From Cellvibrionaceae bacterium (GTDB lineage Bacteria; Pseudomonadota; Gammaproteobacteria; Pseudomonadales; Cellvibrionaceae): 64,000 bases of DNA. Below, one piece after another: positions 19,138-27,135 of this stretch. The notes beneath the pieces were generated by a model. That model made no database searches, was not told the origin of the DNA, and worked only from the letters and a program-made list of their open reading frames with translations. The translations under genes were made by a program, and so were the position numbers. The stretch lies in assembly GCA_021151825.1 (NCBI GenBank), contig JAGKWQ010000009.1:186001-250000 (forward strand), written 5' to 3'. Within the stretch, counting starts at the first letter, position 1, and each line of letters opens with the position of its first letter.

Positions 19138-19716
19138 GTGAGCGCAGTCATGGAATACAATTTAATTTTCAAGGGTGAAGTTGAGGAGGGCTACGATATT
19201 TCTGTCACTAAAAAAAAGCTGGCCAATGCTTTCAAAGTGTCAGATGAGAAAATAGATGTTTTGTTTTCTGGCCGGCCAACGGTAATAAAGAAAGGGCTTT
19301 CTTTTGAGTCCGGTATCAAACTCCAGCAGCAATTGTTAAATATTGGTGCAAAAACAGATCTTGAACTTTCCGAGATAAAACAATCCCCATCCGCTTCTGT
19401 TAAACCATCGACGAGAATCCCTCCGGTTGCTCGGGCGAATCCTGTGAAAAAAGTAGAATTAGCGCTCCAGCCGGTTCAGGAAGTTGTATCGCCTGCAGAA
19501 GAGGAATCCGCCGCTGAAACAGAAACCGGGAGCGAGTCACGGTTTAACCTTTCACAGATAGCACTCTTTTTAAAGCGTACGTTGATAATTATCTTTCTCT
19601 TGCTCGGCATTGCATGCCTGATAGTGTATTCGCCATTCTCCGATCAGGTTATACGGATAGGCTTTTTACTGGGCGGATTGTTGGTTTTTTTAAGCTATCG
19701 CAAATTAAGGCAATAA
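19138..19716 (+). CDS. Small membrane protein with N-terminal alpha/beta module, function unknown
   Basis: A 192-residue product. The first 75 residues (YNLIFKGEVEEGYDISVTKK, then RPTVIKKGLSFESGIKLQQQ) resemble a compact ligand-like module seen at the N-terminus of various Pseudomonas-type membrane proteins, recognised from memory of the pattern only. A Pro/Glu-rich linker follows. The C-terminal 50 residues hold two membrane helices (TLIIIFLLLGIACLIVYSPF and RIGFLLGGLLVFLSY). The start GTG 19138 has AAGGGG upstream; ATG 19150 is an alternative. It lies 44 bp before the secreted protease gene and is probably co-transcribed. No function is assigned. Confidence 0.8.
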   Translation: MSAVMEYNLIFKGEVEEGYDISVTKKKLANAFKVSDEKIDVLFSGRPTVIKKGLSFESGIKLQQQLLNIGAKTDLELSEIKQSPSASVKPSTRIPPVARANPVKKVELALQPVQEVVSPAEEESAAETETGSESRFNLSQIALFLKRTLIIIFLLLGIACLIVYSPFSDQVIRIGFLLGGLLVFLSYRKLRQ

Positions 19717-19760
19717 TAATTTTTCGGTTAAAGATAACGTTACGACAAAGGATGCTTTGC

Positions 19761-21686
19761 ATGTGCAGATTTTTTTTATATTGCTTTTTGATTGCTGTAG
19801 CACCAGCTATTCAAGCCGAAATTTATCAGTGGACTGATGAGAATGGAAAAGTTCACTTTGGCGAAAAACAAGCGGCCAAAGATCAGAAAGAAGCCACTAA
19901 AGTTGAAGTTCGAGGCAAGTATCTCATTCGGGATGTCGAATCCCAAAATGCTATTTACTATTCTAATTCATCCCCGCATCGACTAATTGATTTCAACTCA
20001 ATCAAACTTGCCTTGCCTGATTCTGAGCATGTTAATGTCCGGATTGGTCGTATCACTTGCGGTCAACCAATCGATTTGTATTGGCAAAAAGGAATCGTGG
20101 ACTTTACTCATCCCGATATTATTAGGGGGAGCATATCAACTTTCACCAAGTTTGGTTACACCGTTCGTAATGGCATTAAAGGCGGAGCATCTGCTGCCAG
20201 TTTGAATCTTGAGGCTGAAATTGTTGATATAAAAATGAATAAATGCCCATCGGAAAAAAGTAACGACATTACCCAAAACGCTACTTACCTGAAAATAAAA
20301 TGGAATCTCTATGATCCATTAGCAAAAAAAATGTTGTATTCAACTGAAACGATGGGTTCCCATAATGCGCTTGGTGTAAGAGCTATCAGGCATGGAGAGG
20401 AAATTAGCTTTGATGCGGCGCTGGCGCTGGCCACTAATAATTTGTTAGCAGACCCCGAATTTTCTAAAGTAATTGTACCTGTTGATATGACGACGCTGGT
20501 TGAAAAGTTCGATGAGAAATTAACTGTCCATATTGGATATGGTTCAGGCGCTGGTTCGTTTAAAGAAAGCGCTGACAGATTGATGAAAAATGCCGTTATC
20601 GTAAAAACAAAAGACGGATTTGGTAGTGGGGTGGTTATCAATAACGATGGTTATGTTCTGACAAATGCGCATGTGGTTGGCGATGAGACGAAATTTCATA
20701 TTCTGATCGGAGATAATACCCTTGGTGCAGTGTTGGTTCGTAAAGAAGCAATCCGCGATGTGGCGTTGATTAAAATCAATGACAATTATTCGAAAATAGA
20801 AGGCGTTGATGTTGCGAAAAACCAATCAAATGTAGGTGATGAAATATATATTATTGGCGCGCCGCTTTCATTGGAGCATAGTCAAACTACAACCAAAGGA
20901 ATTGTCTCCGCATATCGAGATATGCAAGGGCTCCGCTATTTACAAACTGACGCTAATGTTAATCATGGTAGTTCGGGTGGGCCAGTATTTAACGAGCATG
21001 GTGAATTAATTGCACTGACAGTGGCAGGCTTGTTAACAAAGGATGGTGCAGGTTTGGGGATTAATTATTTAATACCTATCAACGATGTATTTAGATATTT
21101 AAATTTAGGTGGTGTCGAAAATAAAAATGCGCTGTTGGTGTCCACTGATGGATGGCTGCAATCCAAACTGGCTACTGAAAAAGAAAATACATTTTTAGCA
21201 AAGGCCTATCGCACATTTGGCTCCGTATTAACGTGGCTGAATACACCCTTGTTTACGATAGGAAAAACAGCCGGCAATCAACCCTCAATGCGTGAACCTT
21301 TGCCACAGGTATCTGGTTTGAGCCAGCTACCCAATAAACTCAATAACAACATTATACTTCGAGCCAAATTTGCGGAAGCGCTGTCATACCTTAATCCATT
21401 GCGCATGCCTATTTCGATGTATTACGCAGAGCATAAAGAGTGGCCTGCTAACTTTGATGATATCAATGTAAATGCTGAAGGTTTAAATCATCCGGGATTG
21501 ATTGAATCGGTCACTATGGATCTGAATGGGGTGATGCGCGCAGATCTATCTTCCGAGACTTTTGGTGAAGGTTACTATTTTGAAATGGTCCCGGATGCGA
21601 AAGAAACCAGTCTCACCATGGGTTGGACCTGCGTAACAAACCTTGATAAGAGCCTATGGACTGGGGACTGTACCGATGGTTCGTAA
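19761..21686 (+). CDS. Secreted trypsin-like (Do/DegP-type) serine protease with N-terminal DUF4124 and C-terminal pilin-like domain
   Basis: The 641-residue product starts with a signal peptide (MCRFFLYCFLIAVAPAIQA, then EIYQW). A DUF4124 segment follows (YQWTDENGKVHFGEKQA, residues about 20-50), then an uncharacterised region to about 270. A chymotrypsin-fold protease domain (about 275-450) has His304 in LTNAHVVGD, Asp333 in RDVALIKI and Ser405 in GSSGGPVF. No PDZ domain is evident. Residues about 530-641 look like a type IV pilin headpiece: RAKFAEALSYLNP, MYYAEHKEWPANF, and a C-terminal Cys pair in GWTCVTNLDK and WTGDCTDGS. ATG 19761 is chosen because AAAGG sits 9 bp upstream. The substrate and role are unknown. 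Confidence 0.85.
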   Translation: MCRFFLYCFLIAVAPAIQAEIYQWTDENGKVHFGEKQAAKDQKEATKVEVRGKYLIRDVESQNAIYYSNSSPHRLIDFNSIKLALPDSEHVNVRIGRITCGQPIDLYWQKGIVDFTHPDIIRGSISTFTKFGYTVRNGIKGGASAASLNLEAEIVDIKMNKCPSEKSNDITQNATYLKIKWNLYDPLAKKMLYSTETMGSHNALGVRAIRHGEEISFDAALALATNNLLADPEFSKVIVPVDMTTLVEKFDEKLTVHIGYGSGAGSFKESADRLMKNAVIVKTKDGFGSGVVINNDGYVLTNAHVVGDETKFHILIGDNTLGAVLVRKEAIRDVALIKINDNYSKIEGVDVAKNQSNVGDEIYIIGAPLSLEHSQTTTKGIVSAYRDMQGLRYLQTDANVNHGSSGGPVFNEHGELIALTVAGLLTKDGAGLGINYLIPINDVFRYLNLGGVENKNALLVSTDGWLQSKLATEKENTFLAKAYRTFGSVLTWLNTPLFTIGKTAGNQPSMREPLPQVSGLSQLPNKLNNNIILRAKFAEALSYLNPLRMPISMYYAEHKEWPANFDDINVNAEGLNHPGLIESVTMDLNGVMRADLSSETFGEGYYFEMVPDAKETSLTMGWTCVTNLDKSLWTGDCTDGS

Positions 21687-21859
21687 GTGACGGCTGTTGT
21701 CATTGGTAATATTTTGCTCCAGCATCAATTGATTAAGGCAATCAGAGCGGGCTTTTCCTGAGGTTATCGCAATGCTAAAGCGTAACCGGAAACGCCCATC
21801 TGATAGAGTGGAAAAGCCGAATCATCTCCGGTAATCCTGATTTGAATAATTCATATCCC

Positions 21860-21888
21860 CTTGAATTCCTTTCTCCATGCCCCATTTA
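21860..21888 (+). promoter_or_regulatory. Heat-shock (sigma-32) promoter of htpG
   Basis: CTTGAAT (21860-21866), a 13-bp spacer and CCCCATTTA (21880-21888) match the RpoH consensus CTTGAAA/CCCCATNT almost fully. The site is 67 bp upstream of the htpG start. Confidence 0.85.
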
Positions 21889-21954
21889 GTCTTCACTCGC
21901 CTGTAAAGGCTGTTTCCCCCCGTAATTTCGTGCATGTAACCAGGAGTTAGACAA

Positions 21955-23859
21955 ATGACCGTTGATGCCCGCAAAGAGACCCGTGGCTTTCAAACTGAAG
22001 CCAAACAATTGCTGCATTTGATGATCCATTCATTGTATTCAAACAAGGAAATTTTCCTGCGTGAGCTGGTTTCAAATGCCTCGGATGCGGCTGATAAGCT
22101 GCGTTTTGAAGCCGTTTCCAATGGCGATTTATATGAAGGTGATGCGGAGTTAAAGATTCGTATCAGTTTTGATAAAGAAGCTAAAACTCTCACTATCAGC
22201 GATAACGGTATTGGTATGTCGCGCGATGAAGTGATCGAGAATCTGGGCACTATCGCTAAATCCGGTACCGCGCAATTTATGCAAAAATTATCGGGCGATC
22301 AGAAAAAAGATGCTCAGTTAATTGGCCAGTTTGGTGTGGGTTTCTACTCGGCATTTATTGTTGCTGATCGCGTTGTCGTGACCACTCGTCGCGCTGGTGC
22401 AGCGCCCGATGAAGCGGTGCGTTGGGAGTGTTCAGGTGATGCGGAGTTTACTGTCGAATCGGTGGAAAAAGCCGGTCGCGGTATGACCGTTGAATTGCAT
22501 TTGAAAGATGATGCGTTGGAATTTGCGGACCACTGGCGCTTGCGTTCCATCATCAAAAAATATTCTGATCACATCGCTATTCCGGTGGTTATGCAAAAGC
22601 AAACTCCGGCAGGTGAAGATGCAGCAAGCGCAGAGCCGGAAGATGAAGTTATCAATACCGCTACTGCGCTCTGGACGCGTTCACGTTCCGATGTGACTGA
22701 TGAGGAATATAAAGAATTTTATAAGCATGTAAGCCACGATTTTACTGATCCATTAAGTTGGAGCCACAATCGTGTGGAAGGTAATCTGGATTACACCAGC
22801 CTGCTCTATGTTCCCGCGCGCGCGCCTTATGATTTATACAATCGCGATGCGTCGCGCGGTTTGAAATTGTATGTGCAGCGCACATTTATTATGGATGATG
22901 CGGAGCAGTTCCTGCCGTTGTACCTGCGTTTTATCAAAGGGGTAGTGGACTCCAATGATTTGAGCCTGAACGTATCGCGCGAAATTTTGCAGAAAGATCC
23001 TAACATCGATTCAATGCGCTCTGCGTTGACCAAGCGTGTATTGGATATGCTGAGCAAAATGGCGAAAAGCGAGCCGGAAAATTACACCACGTTCTGGAAA
23101 GAATTTGGCCAGGTTATTAAAGAAGGCCCGGCAGAAGATTTTGCCAACCGTGAAAAAATTGCCAAGCTGTTGCGCTTTGCTTCTACTCATACTGAAACTG
23201 CCGAGCAAAATAACTCGCTTGATGATTATGTGGCGCGTATGAAAGAAGGTCAGGAAAAGATTTATTACATCGCTGCCGAAAATTTCAACACCGCAAAAAG
23301 TAGTCCGCATCTGGAAGTATTCCGTAAGAAGGGTATTGAAGTACTGTTGTTGTCAGATCGTGTCGACGAATGGTTGATGAGCCACTTGCAAGAGTTTGAA
23401 GGCAAAAGCTTCTCGGATGTGGGTAAAGGCGAATTGGATCTGGGTAAACTGGATACTGAAGAAGAAAAGCAGGCTCAGGAAAAAGTGGCTGAACAACTCA
23501 AGCCATTACTTGAGCGCGTGAAAACCGCGTTGGGTGAAGAGGTTTCTGAAGTGCGCATCACTCATCGTTTGACCGATTCGCCCGCGTGTGTGGTGGTTGG
23601 TCAATTTGATATGGGGGCACAGATGCGCCGTATTCTGGAGTCAGCAGGTCAAAAAGTTCCGGATGCAAAACCTATTTTTGAATTGAACCCGGATCATCCA
23701 TTAGTGAAGAAACTGGAAGTAGAGGCTAATGACGACCGTTTCGGTGATCTGGCGCATATCCTGTTTGATCAAGCAAACCTTGCTGAAGGTGCACAATTAC
23801 AGGACCCTGCGGCTTATGTGCAACGCTTGAACAAGCTGTTGCTGGAGTTGAGCCATTAA
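21955..23859 (+). CDS. htpG: Molecular chaperone HtpG (Hsp90)
   Basis: The bacterial Hsp90 is a cytoplasmic ATP-dependent chaperone. The 634-residue product has the GHKL ATPase motifs: FLRELVSNASDAADKLRF, ISDNGIGMSRDE and GQFGVGFYSAFIVADRV. The middle-domain LNVSREILQ and the dimerisation region follow. It stands alone between a heat-shock promoter and a terminator. Confidence 0.99.
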   Translation: MTVDARKETRGFQTEAKQLLHLMIHSLYSNKEIFLRELVSNASDAADKLRFEAVSNGDLYEGDAELKIRISFDKEAKTLTISDNGIGMSRDEVIENLGTIAKSGTAQFMQKLSGDQKKDAQLIGQFGVGFYSAFIVADRVVVTTRRAGAAPDEAVRWECSGDAEFTVESVEKAGRGMTVELHLKDDALEFADHWRLRSIIKKYSDHIAIPVVMQKQTPAGEDAASAEPEDEVINTATALWTRSRSDVTDEEYKEFYKHVSHDFTDPLSWSHNRVEGNLDYTSLLYVPARAPYDLYNRDASRGLKLYVQRTFIMDDAEQFLPLYLRFIKGVVDSNDLSLNVSREILQKDPNIDSMRSALTKRVLDMLSKMAKSEPENYTTFWKEFGQVIKEGPAEDFANREKIAKLLRFASTHTETAEQNNSLDDYVARMKEGQEKIYYIAAENFNTAKSSPHLEVFRKKGIEVLLLSDRVDEWLMSHLQEFEGKSFSDVGKGELDLGKLDTEEEKQAQEKVAEQLKPLLERVKTALGEEVSEVRITHRLTDSPACVVVGQFDMGAQMRRILESAGQKVPDAKPIFELNPDHPLVKKLEVEANDDRFGDLAHILFDQANLAEGAQLQDPAAYVQRLNKLLLELSH

Positions 23860-23902
23860 TCATTAAGTTATTAAGGCCATTTTTGGCTTTTTAGTGTTAT
23901 TC

Positions 23903-23941
23903 AAAATGACCTTGCTATAATCAGGCAAGGTCATTTTTTTT
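23903..23941 (+). terminator. Rho-independent terminator after htpG
   Basis: A 13-bp stem, AAAATGACCTTGC paired with GCAAGGTCATTTT, has a 9-nt loop TATAATCAG and a T run. Confidence 0.9.
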
Positions 23942-23996
23942 GCCCGCCAATTTTTTACCTGCCAATTACGGCGCACCTTTTATAAGGTATAGGTTT

Positions 23997-24461
23997 ATGG
24001 AATACAAAGAAATCAGTTTGCCTGCTGCAAAATCCATCGCGCTGGTTGCGCATGATAATAAAAAGAAAGATCTGCTGGGTTGGTGTCAAAAACATCGTGC
24101 AGATTTGCAGAAACACACGCTTTATGCCACTGGCACTACGGGAACTCTTATTGAAAAAGAAGCTGGGCTTGCGATTAACAAATTAATTTCCGGCCCGATG
24201 GGAGGCGACCAGCAGGTCGGTGCGCTGATCACCGAAGGCAAAGTAGATATGTTAATTTTTTTCTGGGATCCCTTCGAGCCAATGCCGCATGACCCTGACG
24301 TAAAAGCATTATTGCGTATCGCTGCAGTATGGAATATTCCGGTTGCTTGTAATCAGAGTTCCGCTGATTTTATTGTGGCATCGCCGTTATTTAACCTTGA
24401 GTCCTCCCATTCGGTTCCTGATTACGCGGCTTACATGGCCAAGCGTGCGCAAACTACTTAA
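23997..24461 (+). CDS. mgsA: Methylglyoxal synthase
   Basis: MgsA converts dihydroxyacetone phosphate to methylglyoxal and phosphate, a glycolytic overflow bypass. The 154-residue product has ALVAHDNKKKDLLGW, the phosphate site YATGTTGTLIE, the catalytic Asp in SGPMGGDQQVGA, and FFWDPFEPMPHDPDVKAL. The start ATG 23997 (MEYKEISLPAAKSIALVAHD) fits the family; the frame extends upstream into the terminator, so the longer version is rejected. hpt follows after 14 bp. Confidence 0.97.
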   Translation: MEYKEISLPAAKSIALVAHDNKKKDLLGWCQKHRADLQKHTLYATGTTGTLIEKEAGLAINKLISGPMGGDQQVGALITEGKVDMLIFFWDPFEPMPHDPDVKALLRIAAVWNIPVACNQSSADFIVASPLFNLESSHSVPDYAAYMAKRAQTT

Positions 24462-24475
24462 TTCATAGGCCAGAT

Positions 24476-25021
24476 ATGGACCTCAATACACTCCAACAAA
24501 TTTATGCCGATGCAGAATCTATTTTTTCTTTGCAGGAAGTAGAGGCTGCGTTGGATCGATTAGTCGAACCCATAACGCGGAACTTTGCTGATAAAAACCC
24601 TTTGGTGTTGGGCGTCATGAATGGCAGTCTGGCAACACTGGGATATTTATTACCACGCCTGGATTTCTTGCTGGAGATTGATTATGTACATGCAACTCGT
24701 TATCAAGGCGAGTTGCAAGGAGATAATCTGGTATGGAAGCGTAAGCCGGAAGTGGCTTTGGCTGGACGACATATTTTGCTGGTGGACGATTTACTTGATC
24801 AGGGAATTACTCTCAAGGCAATTGTTGATCATTGTTTGAATGACGGCGCGTTGAGTGTAACTATTGCCGTTTTGGGTACCAAAAGAATTGCTGGATATAC
24901 AGCACCTATTACTGCCGATTACAGCGCGTTGGATATTCCCGATAAATATGTATTTGGTTTTGGAATGGATTATCACAATTACTGGCGCAATGCGCCGGGC
25001 ATTTTTGCTTGCAAGGAATAA
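24476..25021 (+). CDS. hpt: Hypoxanthine(-guanine) phosphoribosyltransferase
   Basis: This type I phosphoribosyltransferase salvages hypoxanthine (and possibly guanine) to IMP/GMP. The PRPP loop is ILLVDDLLDQGITLKAIVDH, and the flexible region EIDYVHATRYQGEL and the C-terminal base site PDKYVFGFGMDYHNYWRN are present. It has 181 residues. The next gene, a methylthioinosine/methylthioadenosine phosphorylase homologue, starts 3 bp after its stop. The pair would turn the polyamine by-product into hypoxanthine and then IMP. Confidence 0.92.
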   Translation: MDLNTLQQIYADAESIFSLQEVEAALDRLVEPITRNFADKNPLVLGVMNGSLATLGYLLPRLDFLLEIDYVHATRYQGELQGDNLVWKRKPEVALAGRHILLVDDLLDQGITLKAIVDHCLNDGALSVTIAVLGTKRIAGYTAPITADYSALDIPDKYVFGFGMDYHNYWRNAPGIFACKE

Positions 25022-25024
25022 TAA

Positions 25025-25762
25025 ATGCTCGCCGTTATCGGTGGTTCCGGTTTAAACCAATTTCCCGAGTTGGAAATTATCGAAGAACGTTTTTTATCAA
25101 CTCCTTATGGCGAGTGTTCTGCACCGATAACATTTGCCCGCATTGAAAATCATCCGCTGATATTTCTCCCTCGTCATGGTAAAGGCCATAAATTACCGCC
25201 TCATTTAATTAACTATCGAGCGAATATTTGGGCGTTAAAAGAGGTCGGTGTTAAACAAATTCTTGCGATTAATGCAGTCGGGGGGATGAGCGAGGGAATG
25301 GGCCCAGGAACTTTTGTGGTGCCACACCAGGTAATCGATTACACCTGGGGGCGCGAACAAAGTTTTAATTTTCTGTTGGATGGCTATGTCAACCATATCG
25401 ATTTTACGCATCCTTATTGTTCGCGCTTGCGTGAGCACCTCATAAATTCTTTAATGGAAATCGGGTTACCTTTTCAAGCTTTGGGGATCTATGGTTGCAC
25501 TCAGGGGCCGCGCCTGGAAACGGCGGCGGAAATCCAGCGCCTGATTCGTGACGGTTGTGATCTTGTGGGGATGACGGCTATGCCGGAAGCTGCGCTTGCT
25601 CGTGAACTCGATATGAATTATGCCGCGCTGTGTCTGGTCGTGAATTGGGGAGCGGGTCTCGCTGATCAGGAACTGAGTGTTGCTGAAATGATGCAAATTC
25701 TTGCTTCAGGTATGAATAGTATTAAGAAAACCATTTTCATATTTGCAAAAAATACAATTTGA
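25025..25762 (+). CDS. S-methyl-5'-thioinosine phosphorylase-like (MTAP/PNP family)
   Basis: A 245-residue purine nucleoside phosphorylase of the MTAP type. Visible motifs are LAVIGGSGLNQFPEL, LPRHGKGHKLPPHLINYRAN, AINAVGGMSEGMGPG, TQGPRLETAAEIQRL and GMTAMPEAALARELDMNYA. The overall pattern resembles P. aeruginosa methylthioinosine phosphorylase (PA3004) more than generic MTAP; specificity is inferred, and methylthioadenosine cannot be excluded. It is tightly coupled to hpt, which would consume the released hypoxanthine. Confidence 0.87.
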   Translation: MLAVIGGSGLNQFPELEIIEERFLSTPYGECSAPITFARIENHPLIFLPRHGKGHKLPPHLINYRANIWALKEVGVKQILAINAVGGMSEGMGPGTFVVPHQVIDYTWGREQSFNFLLDGYVNHIDFTHPYCSRLREHLINSLMEIGLPFQALGIYGCTQGPRLETAAEIQRLIRDGCDLVGMTAMPEAALARELDMNYAALCLVVNWGAGLADQELSVAEMMQILASGMNSIKKTIFIFAKNTI

Positions 25763-25822
25763 TTTGAAGAAGCAACAAAAAAGTCACCTCTTATTTCCTG
25801 GTTTTGTTAATATCTGTTAACT

Positions 25823-25853
25823 CAGGTATTTTGGTTCTAATTACTAATACCTG
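25823..25853 (+). promoter_or_regulatory. Inverted repeat upstream of the cold-shock gene
   Basis: CAGGTATT and AATACCTG are perfect 8-bp arms separated by 15 nt, 100 bp upstream of the csp start. This could be an operator or a folded 5' leader, which is common in cold-shock mRNAs. Function is not established. Confidence 0.3.
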
Positions 25854-25952
25854 TTAGTTCTGGATAGCTGCTGGCCTGCTGTGCTGGCGATCAACGGATG
25901 AGACAAACCGAGCAAATAACAATAAAGCATCAAGGCTGTAGAGGTGTTTCAT

Positions 25953-26171
25953 ATGACGACAGATCGTGAGATTGGCACTGTTAAATGGTTTAATAACGTG
26001 CGTGGATATGGGTTTATAACCAGAGGAGAAGGAGGCGAGGATATTTTCGTGCATTACCGAAATATTCGTGCGGAAGGTTACCGCTCCCTAGCTGAAGGTC
26101 AGAATGTTGAGTTTCAGCTGCAAAAAGGCGATAAAGGCCTTCAGGCAGAAGATGTAGTTTTGCTGGGCTAA
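25953..26171 (+). CDS. Cold-shock domain protein (CspA family)
   Basis: A 72-residue single cold-shock domain. It begins REIGTVKWFNNVRGYGFITR (RNP1, with GYGFI in place of the more usual GFGFI) and has EDIFVHYRNIRAEGYRSL (RNP2). It ends KGLQAEDVVLL. The start ATG 25953 has GAGG 8 bp upstream; GTG 25944 would add three residues. It probably binds single-stranded RNA. It is monocistronic and closed by a terminator. Confidence 0.93.
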   Translation: MTTDREIGTVKWFNNVRGYGFITRGEGGEDIFVHYRNIRAEGYRSLAEGQNVEFQLQKGDKGLQAEDVVLLG

Positions 26172-26203
26172 AACGTTTTTCGAGAGTTGGAAAATCGAGA
26201 GTG

Positions 26204-26244
26204 ACAAAATAAAAACCCCGGTTCTGCCGGGGTTTTTATTTTGT
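26204..26244. terminator. Bidirectional terminator between csp and csiV
   Basis: An 18-bp near-perfect palindrome around the TTCTG loop (ACAAAATAAAAACCCCGG / CCGGGGTTTTTATTTTGT) has T runs on both strands. It serves the convergent csp (plus) and mfd/csiV (minus) transcripts. Confidence 0.93.
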
Positions 26245-26248
26245 GGGG

Positions 26249-27094
26249 TTATTGCGCAGTTGTCGGGGTTGGTGGGTAAGGAGTGATTTGAACTATAACC
26301 CCCAATACCGGATGATCAATATAATGCACTTCACCACTGCGCATATCCCGTTCTTGCTGCAATAAAATAATTTGGCGAGTGATATATTCCGGTGCTGTAC
26401 CATCAGTTTTAGCGGAGGTGTTTGGGCTCACATTAGCATTTATCCCTTGCTGGTTTTCTTTTGCCAGGGCCTGATCCAATTCGAGGTCCGAATCCAGTGA
26501 TAGAGCACTTCCTCCCGCTGCTGAGTAATTGGGGCGTAACGGAATTTCCGGCCAGCTTTGAGTCACTTCTTGCCCAACATTCAAATCAAATTGTGAAAAC
26601 CATAAATTGGTTTGCAATTCCAGATAAGTTGCCACACTCACACGAATGCTGCCCTCCAGTGCCTGGTGTTGTCCTGAGATCGGTCCACCGCTGATGAGAA
26701 TTGCTTTGGAGGATTTTTTATTAGTAACGATTTGCCGCCACGCGCTGTGGAACAAAAGTTCAAAGCGGCCGTTGCGCTCCAGCTTTTGCGCCTGGGTATT
26801 GAGTTGACGCTCGCTGGCGGGCAGGCGATAAAAAGCTTCTTTCGTTAAATCAATTTTAACTTCGCTCGTTGCGGGATCTTTTAATTCCACCCAATCGCCT
26901 GGATAGCGCAATTTAATATTGCTCGGCCAATGTTCCTGTGATGAATCCTCCTTCCGTGCAAATACAATCAGCTCAACCTGGTACCAGCCTTCATGATTGG
27001 TCGAGGTTTGTTGAGCGTGAAGGGAATTGCTTATTAACAGCAGTGCGACTAATCCCATCAATGATTGGTGCAATTTTTTACAGAAATACATCAT
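26249..27094 (-). CDS. csiV: CsiV-family periplasmic protein
   Basis: A 281-residue exported protein with a signal peptide (LMGLVALLLISNSLHAQQ). A YQVELIVFARKED start to the mature domain and a later LWFSQFDLNVGQEVTQSWPE region follow, the pattern of the CsiV family (cell-shape integrity, peptidoglycan-associated). It lies 41 bp downstream of mfd on the same strand, the arrangement seen in Pseudomonas, which supports the name. The molecular role is poorly known. Confidence 0.8.
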   Translation of the reverse strand: MMYFCKKLHQSLMGLVALLLISNSLHAQQTSTNHEGWYQVELIVFARKEDSSQEHWPSNIKLRYPGDWVELKDPATSEVKIDLTKEAFYRLPASERQLNTQAQKLERNGRFELLFHSAWRQIVTNKKSSKAILISGGPISGQHQALEGSIRVSVATYLELQTNLWFSQFDLNVGQEVTQSWPEIPLRPNYSAAGGSALSLDSDLELDQALAKENQQGINANVSPNTSAKTDGTAPEYITRQIILLQQERDMRSGEVHYIDHPVLGVIVQITPYPPTPTTAQ

Positions 27095-27135
27095 AAGATT
27101 TTTACCTGACTATAAGCGGCATTTACTTTTTTACA

